Assembly: GCA_003152255.1 (NCBI GenBank)
Contig: PLZT01000686.1
Coordinates: 1-6,450, forward strand
Source: Methylocystaceae bacterium
GTDB lineage: Bacteria > Pseudomonadota > Alphaproteobacteria > Rhizobiales > Beijerinckiaceae
Direction: 5' to 3'
Length of the DNA stretch: 6,450 nucleotides
Shown here: piece by piece, positions 1 through 5,321 of the stretch
Numbering within the stretch: the stretch's first letter is position 1
Layout: the number at the start of each line of letters is the position of its first letter
Program-made: the position numbers and the translations under genes
Notes under the pieces: generated by a model
What the model saw: only the letters and a program-made list of their open reading frames with translations
Told to the model about the DNA's origin: nothing
Database searches by the model: none

Positions 1-744
1 CTCCGCGATGGCGTGGTGATCGTAGCCGCGCTTCCGCGGGCTGGCGTAGCCGCTCCAATCGTCCGTCACGGTGAGCGTTCCCTTTGCCACGGCGTTCTCG
101 ACAAACCCGCAAAGCTGCTCGGCGCTCCGGTCGGGCGCGACAGCGAGCCGAACACGCCCGGCATGGCGTCCGTCCTTTCGCGCGTCCTGCGCGGTTCCCG
201 GTTTACGATGGCGCACCTCGACGGCGCGGGCGACGAGGACTTTGTGGTGGACGCCCCGGCCTTCGCCCCGCGTCCGTCCGCCGACCCATGTCTGGTCCAC
301 TTCGACATGTTGCCCGGACTGACCGCCGATCCTGTCCTGGTTGGGCCGCGCCATGGCCGCGCGGAGCTTGTGGAGGATCCCAAGGGCGGTCTCATAGCGC
401 GAGAGCCCGAGCTGGCGCTGAAACTGCGCGGCGGACATGCCGCGCGTCTGGCTGGCGACCAGATAGGCCGCCCAGAACCACACGCTCAGCGGCGCGTGCG
501 AGCGCTCCATGACGGTCCCGGCCGTCAACCCCGTCCGGCGCCGGCATTTGCGGCAGGTCAGGACGCCCGAGCGCGTGGCGATGCGGAACGGTTCGCCGAC
601 TTCCCGACAATGGGGGCAGATGAAACCCTCGGCCCATCGGGCCTTTTCAAGATAGCCGGCACAGGCCGCGTCGTCCGGGAAACGCCGCTGGAACTCGGGG
701 AGGGATTTCGGAAAGGCAAGCTCGGCGCGCTCGAGAATGTCCAT
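1..744 (-). CDS. IS1595 family transposase (3' end beyond window)
   Basis: This is a DDE-type transposase that would move the surrounding element by cut-and-paste. The frame is open without a stop from the ATG at 744 to the window edge, giving 248 residues; family members are usually about 300, so the C-terminus is missing only because the window ends. An N-terminal zinc ribbon is visible as CPHC (residues 43-46) and CRKC (64-67). A helical region follows, with SQTRGMSAAQFQRQLGLSR-type sequence (about 98-116) that is typical of the family. The catalytic core begins with VEVDQTWVGG (Asp150), and the second Asp lies in VTDDWSGY (228 or 229). The last acidic or His catalytic position falls outside the window. 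The ATG at 744 gives the expected start MDILERAEL. No lesion is visible, so the gene may be functional. Confidence 0.9.
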   Translation of the reverse strand, partial: MDILERAELAFPKSLPEFQRRFPDDAACAGYLEKARWAEGFICPHCREVGEPFRIATRSGVLTCRKCRRRTGLTAGTVMERSHAPLSVWFWAAYLVASQTRGMSAAQFQRQLGLSRYETALGILHKLRAAMARPNQDRIGGQSGQHVEVDQTWVGGRTRGEGRGVHHKVLVARAVEVRHRKPGTAQDARKDGRHAGRVRLAVAPDRSAEQLCGFVENAVAKGTLTVTDDWSGYASPRKRGYDHHAIAE

Positions 745-820
745 CGCCACAGCCCCTTGCCCGCCTGACGCTCGCCGAAAATCCACCCCTAGTGGCTGTA
801 TGCGTCAACCGGATAGGCGC
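1..820 (-). mobile_element. IS1595-type insertion sequence, cut by the window edge
   Basis: The element is defined by its transposase (start at 744) and by a probable terminal sequence just upstream of it. Homology to the neighbouring IS6 transposase stops at about 821. From there, on the minus strand, comes GCGCCTATCCGGTTGACGCA, followed by a short leader to the transposase start. I read this as the element's inverted-repeat end, which would mean it inserted into the IS6 gene. The other end, the matching repeat and the target duplication (8 bp is usual for this family) all lie outside the window. The end assignment is therefore inference; the transposase identity is much firmer. Confidence 0.55.
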
Positions 821-1448
821 GATCCGATGCATGAGCTCGATGCCGGCGATCGCGATCGGCGCACGCCGAAATCGCTTGAACCCGAGCATCGGGCCCAAAC
901 GAAGCTTGATGGATCGGTGGTCCTGTTCAATCACGTTATCGAGGTACTTGGATGATCGCACCTCGGTCCGCCCGCCCTCGACGGCGTTCGCCCAGGAATT
1001 CCCCGGCCGCCCGGCGCGAAGCCTGATAGCCGTCGAGCGTGATCGCGCGAGGCGATCTGCCCTGGCACTTGAACGCCCGCTGGAACAAAGCTTTCGCCGC
1101 GGCGACATCGCGATTGGCGCGCGGCAGGAAATCGATGGTTTTCCCGTCGCTGTCGACGGCACGATAGAGATAGGTCCAGCGGCCCTTGATCTACACGTAA
1201 GTTTCGTCGACCCGCCATGACCGGCCAGCTTCGTACGCAAACCGGTTCCACCGCTTTTCGAATTCGGGAACGAAGCGCTGGATCCAACGCATGATTGTCG
1301 TATGCGCCAGATCAACTCCTCGCTCGGCCATCATCTCGACGAGATCTCGATAGCTGAGCTTGAACCGTAAATACCAACGCACACGGACGATAATGATCTC
1401 TCGGTCGAAATGGCGGCCCTTGAACAGTTCATCAAAGCACAACGTCAT
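821..1448 (-). pseudogene. IS6 family transposase, broken by stop, frameshift and truncation
   Basis: The N-terminal 85 residues (1448 to 1191) read as a typical IS6 transposase: a helix-turn-helix (FKLSYRDLVEMMAERGVDL, about residues 29-47), then TTIMRWIQRFVPEFEKRW, and the first catalytic Asp in WRVDETYV (Asp81). The next codon is TAG (1191-1193) where the family has Lys, a one-base change from AAG. Reading on in the same frame gives IKGRWTYLYRAVDSDG and ITLDGY (second catalytic Asp). A frameshift between about 975 and 1020 then moves the homology to another frame, giving RSSKYLDNVIEQDH (catalytic Glu) and MLGFKRFRRAPIAIAGIELM. The match ends at MHRI (about 821), where the family has roughly 20-40 more residues. 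The catalytic triad is legible but split between frames, so no active protein is expected. Confidence 0.88.
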
Positions 1449-1508
1449 GGGCTCTTCCGACCCCGAGGGCGGCGATTATGCCCCGCTTCAACCGTCTGCG
1501 CCAGAACC
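821..1508 (-). mobile_element. IS6-family element, 3' part lost at the IS1595 junction
   Basis: The transposase reading frames run from 1448 down to 821. About 60 bases upstream of the ATG, on the minus strand, is GGTTCTGGCGCAGACGGTTG (ending near 1508). It resembles the GGTTCTGTCGCA-like terminal repeats of alphaproteobacterial IS6 elements, and the spacing from repeat to ATG is usual for the family. The opposite terminal repeat is absent, because recognisable sequence stops at about 821 where the IS1595-type element begins. The terminal-repeat call is by resemblance only. No partner repeat in the window could confirm it. Confidence 0.55.
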
Positions 1509-1637
1509 CCCGAATCTAGGCATGATCGCATTCAGCCGCATTTTCGCCATAATCGTAATGGATTTTCAGCTCGCCGGAGCCACTCTCGATTATCCGGATA
1601 CTTGTTGGGTCAAAAAACGTATGGAAAGGGTCAACCG

Positions 1638-1925
1638 ATGAACCGCAAATTGAATATAGCCGCTATTGGTCTCGGGTTCGCATTGTTCCTGATACCCCAG
1701 TTCTCTCAGGCCGCAGAACGGGATAATGGCTATGATCGGGATCGCTATGATCGGGATCATGGGAGGGAAGATAATTTCGACCGCGGAGGGAGTTTTCATG
1801 ACAAGTGCGAAAGAATGAACATCCGGTACGACGAGCATGGCCGGGACCACGACCGGGGCCACGACCGGGGCCACGACGAGCACTGCCATGTGGTTTCACC
1901 TAACGCCATTCTTGGAGCGCGATAA
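1638..1925 (+). CDS. Small exported Asp/Arg/His-rich protein
   Basis: This is a 95-residue protein of unknown function. The ATG at 1638 is chosen because GGAAAGGG lies 7 bases upstream and because the first 26 residues form a good Sec signal peptide: positive MNRK, a hydrophobic core IAAIGLGFALFLIP, then QFSQAA with likely cleavage before ERDN. The mature part of about 69 residues is extremely hydrophilic. It contains a YDRD repeat (about residues 32-40, GYDRDRYDRDHG) and a His/Asp/Arg run HGRDHDRGHDRGHDEHCH (67-84). The two Cys (57 and 83) could form a disulfide outside the cytoplasm. The His/Asp clusters suggest divalent-metal binding, but that is inference from composition only. The gene stands alone between IS remnants, with no operon partner. 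An in-frame open stretch upstream of 1638 lies in the IS6 end and is not thought to be translated. Confidence 0.72.
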   Translation: MNRKLNIAAIGLGFALFLIPQFSQAAERDNGYDRDRYDRDHGREDNFDRGGSFHDKCERMNIRYDEHGRDHDRGHDRGHDEHCHVVSPNAILGAR

Positions 1926-1927
1926 AG

Positions 1928-1954
1928 CCTAAGTGGTGGTGAATTCGGCTTAGG
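1928..1954. repeat. Short inverted repeat after the exported-protein gene
   Basis: The arms CCTAAG (1928-1933) and CTTAGG (1949-1954) are perfect complements with a 15-base loop, starting 2 bases after the stop codon. The placement would suit a transcription terminator, but the stem is only 6 bp, the loop is long and no T-run follows, so termination is doubtful. The rest of 1955-2050 shows nothing I can name. Confidence 0.25.
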
Positions 1955-2050
1955 GTCCGTCAGGGAATAGCTGAATCGGTTCTTTAAGGGAACAGATATG
2001 GGATTCCAGGTGATCGCACGGCGTCGCAACGTTAGGGGATGATTGACGTA

Positions 2051-2385
2051 GATTCGCTCCTGGGGCGCGGCGCGGCGATGTCGCCGCATCTCGACGAACG
2101 TCGGCAGCGTCTGTTTGGCGCTGCGGAAATTTGAGCTGACGGCCATGGGGGTGTGGCCGTCAGTGGTGGGTGTGACTCGCAACACCGCGAGCACCGTTGG
2201 GCGCGGATTGAAAGACCTCGAAGCGCTGGAGACGCCGCGGCGGGGTGCGTTCGCCGTCTGGGTGACAGGCGGAAATCGCTGTGCAAGACGGATAGCCGAT
2301 TGCACCATGATCTGAACGCGTTTGTCGCGCGTGACGAATGGCGACCCTATGTCGCCGCTGCGCTGGAGGTGCAAGAGCCTGCGCC
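2051..2385 (+). pseudogene. ISAzo13-type transposase N-terminal remnant
   Basis: Pieces of an ISAzo13-family transposase N-terminus appear in order on the plus strand but in changing frames. The first (from ATG 2078) is MSPHLDERRQRLFGAAEI, then a TGA at 2132-2134, then ADGHGGVAV. The second, in another frame, is VVGVTRNTASTVGRGLKDLE, the helix-turn-helix region. The third is VRRLGDRRKSLCKTDSRLHH and DLNAFVA. The fourth is NGDPMSPLRWRCKS, ending at about 2381. The family carries the equivalents HLDERQRR, STIGRGLKEL, GRVRRPGGGRKPL, DP.LL..L and GDPMSPLRW.CKS in this order. Together that is at least three frameshifts and one stop. The catalytic DDE part is missing entirely, so this is only the first quarter of such a gene. 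Family recognition comes from recalled motifs. Confidence 0.7.
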
Positions 2386-2519
2386 GCCGAACCCGCCGCG
2401 CGTGTCGAGCCCGGTCGCGTCCATGCGGCGCATCATTCTCTCCATCATTTTGTCGCGAAGGCCGAGTAGTCGGACGAAGCGATGTTGAGGCAGGTGCCAT
2501 CCAGACTAAGCGCCGATTA
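2386..2519. other. Unassigned spacer between the ISAzo13 remnant and the FecR gene
   Basis: This stretch of 134 bases has no gene I can support. On the minus strand it encodes pieces such as DGTCLNIASSDYSAFATK and MMERMMRRMDATGLD, in two different frames and with no clear start, so it may be a decayed gene or the distal part of an IS fragment. I do not recognise it. It also contains no convincing terminator for the FecR gene, which ends at 2520. Confidence 0.4.
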
Positions 2520-3464
2520 TTAGTTCGGACTGACCGAGATACCAACCGGCGGAAAAAATGATCCTCCGCCGACGCTTCCACCTCCACCCGCGCCAATACC
2601 GCCCGGCCCGCTTCCGCCAAAACCGTTACCACCAGTATTGGCGCTACCGGTTCCGTTGCCATCGGTTCCGACGCCGGGACTTGCGTTGGTTGACATGGCC
2701 ACCGCGAAACTGGTCGGTTGCAGAAGCGACTGATCTTCTTCTCCGACTGACTTTGAAAAGCTCCACCCACCAGCGCCGCCAGCGTCCCCAGCGCCGCCAG
2801 CGTCCCCAGCGCCGCCAGCGCCTGCGGCGCCGCGAGTTGTCGAGACAGACTTCGAGGTGGCGGTCGCTGTTTGACCAGCTTGCGAAAGATGCGCGCAACC
2901 AGCCGCATTTCCAACACTATCGCGATCACGCCCATAGCGACCCCGGTCAAGGGAAACCATGCATACGTCCGCGGCCCCCTCCTGCAGCAGGACAATCGTG
3001 GTGGAGGTCTGGGCATCAACGCTAATATCCAAGACGGTCCCGCGAACCCCGATCATCGCCGTTGGCGTCTTAATCTCATATGCGTGTTTATCGGAGGCCC
3101 CCGTCGTAAAACGGAACACGCCTTTAGCAAGCTCGAATGTCGCCTTTTCGTAAGTATTCGCGCCGGAATACACGAACTTGTTGAGTGTGAGCGTCGATCC
3201 GGGCCCCATCGACAAATTAGTGTTGTCGGAAAAGACAAGTTTGGCGGCGCTGTCCGGTCCCGTTTTAACGACCTCGTCGCGCGTGATATTTTCACCGGCG
3301 TCAATACGAATGACGCGGGTGGGCAGCGCTTGATCAACCTCGTTACGCACTACGGCGGCCACGCCGATCGCTTCTCCCGCCCTCGCTGCTGCGATTCCAA
3401 AGAAAGCGGTTGCCCCCGCCAGATAGGCTGCATGGATCCCGCTTGTCATCCAACGCATACCCAT
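2520..3464 (-). CDS. FecR-domain exported protein with Gly-rich tail
   Basis: This 314-residue protein starts at ATG 3464, with GGAG 6 bases upstream. It has a signal peptide (residues 1-29: hydrophobic AAYLAGATAFFGIAAA, cleavage likely after ARA). A FecR-type domain spans about 55-170. Its hallmarks are RDEVVKTGPDSAAKLVFSDN (62-81), LSMGPGSTLTL (84-94), FELAKGVFRF (110-119) and the signature IKTPTAMIGVRGT (131-143). A Cys pair (168, 190) flanks a charged loop. From 212 on, the protein is low-complexity Gly/Ala/Ser with an AGGAGD repeat, ending in a Gly-rich stretch to 303. Unlike the classical FecR sigma regulator, it has no cytoplasmic N-terminal domain or internal membrane helix, and no FecI sigma factor is next to it. 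It is therefore more likely a periplasmic or surface protein with a FecR fold, as seen in many proteobacterial proteins and some adhesins. The partner is unknown. The gene is not in an operon. Confidence 0.85.
   Translation of the reverse strand: MGMRWMTSGIHAAYLAGATAFFGIAAARAGEAIGVAAVVRNEVDQALPTRVIRIDAGENITRDEVVKTGPDSAAKLVFSDNTNLSMGPGSTLTLNKFVYSGANTYEKATFELAKGVFRFTTGASDKHAYEIKTPTAMIGVRGTVLDISVDAQTSTTIVLLQEGAADVCMVSLDRGRYGRDRDSVGNAAGCAHLSQAGQTATATSKSVSTTRGAAGAGGAGDAGGAGDAGGAGGWSFSKSVGEEDQSLLQPTSFAVAMSTNASPGVGTDGNGTGSANTGGNGFGGSGPGGIGAGGGGSVGGGSFFPPVGISVSPN
2772..2820 (-). repeat. 18-bp tandem repeat inside the FecR-protein gene
   Basis: The plus-strand unit AGCGCCGCCAGCGTCCCC is present 2.7 times without a mismatch (2772-2789, 2790-2807, 2808-2820). 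On the coding strand it gives the hexapeptide AGGAGD (about residues 216-231). The unit length is a multiple of three, so gain or loss of copies keeps the frame and would only change the length of the Gly-rich linker. Exact identity between copies suggests recent slippage. Confidence 0.85.
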
Positions 3465-3474
3465 CTCATTCTCC

Positions 3475-3516
3475 GGATTGAGCGTTGATCAGCCTCTGGA
3501 TTGAGTGTTGACCAGC
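3475..3516. repeat. Two 19-bp direct repeats just upstream of the FecR-protein gene
   Basis: GGATTGAGCGTTGATCAGC (3475-3493) and GGATTGAGTGTTGACCAGC (3498-3516) match at 17 of 19 positions, with a 23-bp period (about two helical turns). The first copy starts right beside the GGAG ribosome site of the gene beginning at 3464. Tandem sites with this spacing could bind a regulator on one DNA face, or act in the 5' leader of the message. They could equally be a neutral duplication. Confidence 0.7.
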
Positions 3517-3700
3517 GAGTGAAACATGTTTTGGTAAAATTAATGTTTTGATTTCTTGCGAATTGCAATCAAAATGTGGAGCCACATGCGCGGCCAATAG
3601 AACGATCTCTTAAAATAAATTTTAAATCAACATGTTATAACGGGAAATGGGTAACCGGGGCAAATTTCCGGGCGGGGGAGTCAAAATCTGAGAGGTGTGA
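3517..3700. promoter_or_regulatory. AT-rich palindromic region upstream of the FecR-protein gene
   Basis: This intergenic stretch is much richer in A+T than its surroundings and probably carries the promoter for the minus-strand gene at 3464. Visible elements are two palindromes with core AACATGTT (about 3523-3530 and 3629-3636), an inverted repeat ATGTGG-AG-CCACAT (3574-3587), and a near-palindrome TTGCGAATTGCAA (about 3556-3568). I could not pick a single convincing -35/-10 pair. The end near 3650-3700 may instead belong to the transposase remnant that follows. Confidence 0.4.
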
Positions 3701-3712
3701 TTCAAGCTATGG

Positions 3713-3880
3713 ATGGGTCTGCCCCCGCCTGATTCGTTGGAACGCTTGACGCACGCCGATTTAATCGGCGTGGTTCGCGATCTGATCGGCGAAGTGAAGC
3801 GGATGCGGGCGGAGAATGGGAACCTCGTCGGGTCGTTGGCGAAGCTTCGGGTCGAGCGTCGGGTGGTGAAGGAGGGCGAG
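3713..3880 (+). pseudogene. Transposase N-terminal remnant, coiled-coil (IS66-like) type
   Basis: From ATG 3713 the plus strand reads MGLPPPDSLERLTHADLIGV, then VRDLIGEVKRMRAENGNL and VGSLAKLRVERRVVKEGE, about 56 residues. This pattern (a short Pro-rich start, a helical LTHADL..VVRDLIGEV segment, then a leucine-type coiled coil RMRAENGNL..SLAKLRVE) is what I associate with the N-terminus of IS66-like transposases in alphaproteobacteria. The assignment to a family is by recollection and is uncertain. The match breaks at about 3872-3884. Beyond this point the plus frame stays open only as the reverse of the IS66 tnpC fragment, and it ends at 4267. Everything after the coiled coil (DDE core) is missing. 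Confidence 0.5.
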
Positions 3881-4042
3881 AAGCATTTGATCCTCGGGGA
3901 GCGTCTCGGCGCGACGCCCGACGCGATGACGCTGAAACTCGTTGATGATCTGAACCCGCCGCTCGTTGCGAACGCGCTCGGCGATCAGCATCGCCTTCAG
4001 CTCGTTCGGATCGTCGGGAAGCTTTTCGATCGCCTGCGCCAT
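3881..4042 (-). pseudogene. tnpC: IS66 family transposase (tnpC) N-terminal fragment
   Basis: The ATG at 4042 begins MAQAIEKLPDDPNELKAML and continues IAERVRNERRVQIINEFQRH, then RVGRRAETLPEDQMLLAL. This is the familiar IS66 tnpC start (LPDDP..LKAMLIAER..NERL.QIIKELQRHRFGRRAE.LPEDQ). Similarity stops after residue 55 or so (about 3881), where the sequence turns into the inverted plus-strand transposase remnant. The frame runs on to 3761, but without family resemblance. The gene should be about 500 residues, so over 85 percent is gone. It follows an IS66 tnpB fragment in the correct order. Confidence 0.8.
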
Positions 4043-4112
4043 ATCCGCAGAAGATCATATTTTCCGCCGGTTTTCGACGAACTTCGGCGCCCTGGTTCAA
4101 TGTGTCGCGGCT

Positions 4113-4250
4113 CATCCTGGCAAAGTCGGCCGCCGGCGTCTCCTTCGCCGCGCGGACGCGCCGCCAATCCAGTCCCTCGAGCATATAGGCCATCTGCGCC
4201 GTCGAGATCGAAACGGCGCCTTCCTTCGCCGACGGTAAGGCCGTCGGACG
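4113..4250 (-). pseudogene. tnpB: IS66 family accessory protein TnpB, C-terminal fragment
   Basis: Upstream of the tnpC fragment, on the same strand, the minus frame reads LPSAKEGAVSISTAQMAYML then EGLDWRRVRAAKETPAADFA. This matches the end of IS66 TnpB (Orf2), whose C-terminus has the pattern WP....GVV.IS.AQLAMLLEG.DWR. The upstream two thirds of TnpB are absent: the frame meets a TAA just before 4250 and similarity begins near 4238. The frame continues downstream past its usual end and overlaps the tnpC start, so the natural stop may also be lost. The break coincides with a hairpin at 4229-4247. Confidence 0.65.
4229..4247. repeat. Perfect 7-bp hairpin at the broken end of the IS66 fragment
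   Basis: CCGACGG (4229-4235) and CCGTCGG (4241-4247) are exact complements around the loop TAAGG. The hairpin lies within about 10 bases of the point where TnpB similarity stops. It has no T-run on either side, so it is not a typical terminator. It may be a deletion end point or part of an element end. Confidence 0.5.
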
Positions 4251-4393
4251 TTACGGTCGGATTTTAACTCAACCGCTCAGCAGGCATAGGAAACCGTATC
4301 ACGCGATCATCAAGGCCTTCTGCTACGCGGACGAATAGCCCTCCCTCAAGACGACATGTGCGCGGTCTCATGTCCAGCGGCGTTGTGATAGAG
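4251..4393. other. Unassigned spacer downstream of the PIN toxin gene
   Basis: This is 143 bases between the IS66 relic and the toxin stop codon. I see no gene, no convincing terminator and no repeat. On the minus strand a short fragment reads LFVRVAEGLDDRVIRFPMP, without a family I know. Confidence 0.4.
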
Positions 4394-4975
4394 TCAGCTT
4401 TGGTAAAACGTGACGCGACCAGTCGGCGCCAGCGCCAGAAACGCCGAAAAATCTCGGATATTGCGCGTCAGCACGGCCTGGCCCTGCTCCAACGCCTGGA
4501 GAAAAATAATCGCGTCATTCAGCAGGTCGCTGCGGTGGGTTTGGTCTCGCGGATTGCGTGATCGCTCGACGAGACCAGCAAGCATTCCAGCTTCCCCACA
4601 AACTTGCGCCGATGGGCCACCGAGACGATGGATCGGAATATCCGCGATAACGCCGGCTATCTGTTTCAACGCGAACTTGGTCCGAGGGTCGGCGGGATCG
4701 AGTCGACCGAAAAGATGTGTGAGCTCCGACAGGCACACCACTGAATGATTTATCAATCGCAGGTCGAGTAGCGTATCGACGGCGTGCGTGGTTTTACCCT
4801 GTAAAACGTCGATGTAGACGCAGGTGTCGAGCAAAAGCTGTGAACCGGTCGCGACAGGCTCCGCGACAAAATCAAGCGCCACTTCGGGAAATCGGAGAAA
4901 ATTTGCACGCTGCGGATCGATATGCCGCGGCGCGCGCTTCAGGTCAAAATTCAAGATCAAGGCTCGAGTCGACAT
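4394..4975 (-). CDS. PIN-domain toxin, VapC-like
   Basis: This is the probable toxin of a type II toxin-antitoxin pair: a Mg-dependent PIN ribonuclease acting in the cytoplasm, restrained by the antitoxin encoded just upstream. The 193-residue product shows the PIN acidic set. QLLLDTCVYIDVL carries Asp50, VVCLSELTHLF carries Glu84, SDLLNDAIIFLQALEQG carries Asp154 (or Asp150), and AVLTRNIRDFSAF carries Asn172/Asp175. These lie in the normal order and spacing. About 45 residues precede the first motif, longer than in most VapC proteins, so the true start could be further downstream. I chose ATG 4975 because it gives a compact 32-base overlap with the antitoxin gene (which ends at 4944), a usual arrangement. 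An in-frame ATG at 5008 is the alternative. Neither has a strong ribosome site, which suggests translational coupling. The gene is intact. Target RNA is unknown. Confidence 0.85.
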   Translation of the reverse strand: MSTRALILNFDLKRAPRHIDPQRANFLRFPEVALDFVAEPVATGSQLLLDTCVYIDVLQGKTTHAVDTLLDLRLINHSVVCLSELTHLFGRLDPADPRTKFALKQIAGVIADIPIHRLGGPSAQVCGEAGMLAGLVERSRNPRDQTHRSDLLNDAIIFLQALEQGQAVLTRNIRDFSAFLALAPTGRVTFYQS

Positions 4976-5234
4976 GGCCTTTTCGGGCGACCAATTTCCG
5001 TCCAAATTCATCTTCGAGCGCGACTCGGGCCAAGGCGTACTCGAGCAACTCGGTATCCGAAACAATGCCGCTCCGGGCCTTCGCCGCTTCGATGAGCGGC
5101 CGCCGAACACGACCGGCAATGCGCCCGTTCTCCCCAGAGAGAAGACCGGCAGCTTTCGCTGTGTCGACAACGGATCGGCGGCGAAGCGAAGCGGTTCGAT
5201 CAGCCTCGGCCTTGGACGATGCGCGCGTAACCAA
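4944..5234 (-). CDS. Antitoxin-like small protein paired with the PIN toxin
   Basis: This 96-residue product immediately precedes and overlaps the PIN toxin gene, the place of an antitoxin. After a polar N-terminus rich in Arg/Ser, the segment NGRIAGRVRRPLIEAAKARS is followed by GIVSDTELLEYALARVALED. A strand plus two helices would fit a ribbon-helix-helix DNA-binding fold, though I infer that from pattern only. The end, FGRKLVARKGHVDSSLDLEF, resembles the tail of other small antitoxins encoded beside PIN toxins and may wrap the toxin. No ATG or GTG occurs in frame near the start. TTG 5234 is the best choice, with the G-rich GGGGTGG a few bases upstream and a promoter just before it. The frame is open further upstream, through a recombinase relic, so a longer fused product is formally possible. 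DNA binding would imply autoregulation of its own promoter. Confidence 0.7.
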   Translation of the reverse strand: MVTRASSKAEADRTASLRRRSVVDTAKAAGLLSGENGRIAGRVRRPLIEAAKARSGIVSDTELLEYALARVALEDEFGRKLVARKGHVDSSLDLEF

Positions 5235-5269
5235 GAGGCCACCCCGTTTGTTTAACAGTTTCGTATATT

Positions 5270-5298
5270 TGTATAACATAAGCACAACGCTCGGACAA
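5270..5298 (-). promoter_or_regulatory. Sigma70-like promoter of the toxin-antitoxin pair
   Basis: On the minus strand, TTGTCC (5298-5293) and TATACA (5275-5270) are separated by exactly 17 bases, each matching 4 of 6 consensus positions. The -10 lies 36 bases before the TTG start. The AT-rich segment TATACAAATATACG around and after the -10 contains a repeated ATAC and could be the antitoxin's operator. This is an AT-rich island within GC-rich DNA. Confidence 0.5.
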
Positions 5299-5321
5299 GA
5301 CCATTGCCGCCGATGCGCTGT

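Noticed and set aside
13..768. Long plus-strand open frame opposite the IS1595 transposase
   Set aside because: It is the mirror of a well-recognised transposase on the minus strand. The codon bias of GC-rich genes keeps the opposite frame open, and the product has no domain.
1191..1193. Programmed amber readthrough or recoding in the IS6 transposase
   Set aside because: The gene also has a frameshift and a truncation downstream, so simple decay explains the stop codon.
1560..1637. Promoter for the small exported-protein gene
   Set aside because: The region is somewhat AT-rich, but I could not find a -35/-10 pair with acceptable spacing to report.
2772..2820. CRISPR-like repeat
   Set aside because: The 18-bp units are directly adjacent with no spacers and lie in frame within a coding sequence.
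1796..3019. 407-codon minus-strand open frame across the ISAzo13 relic and the FecR gene
   Set aside because: It overlaps the FecR gene in a different frame, is Arg/Pro-rich and matches no family. The FecR frame and the small exported-protein gene explain both ends.
3713..4267. 184-codon plus-strand frame as one protein
   Set aside because: Only the first 56 or so residues look like a protein. The rest is the reverse of an IS66 tnpC/tnpB fragment.
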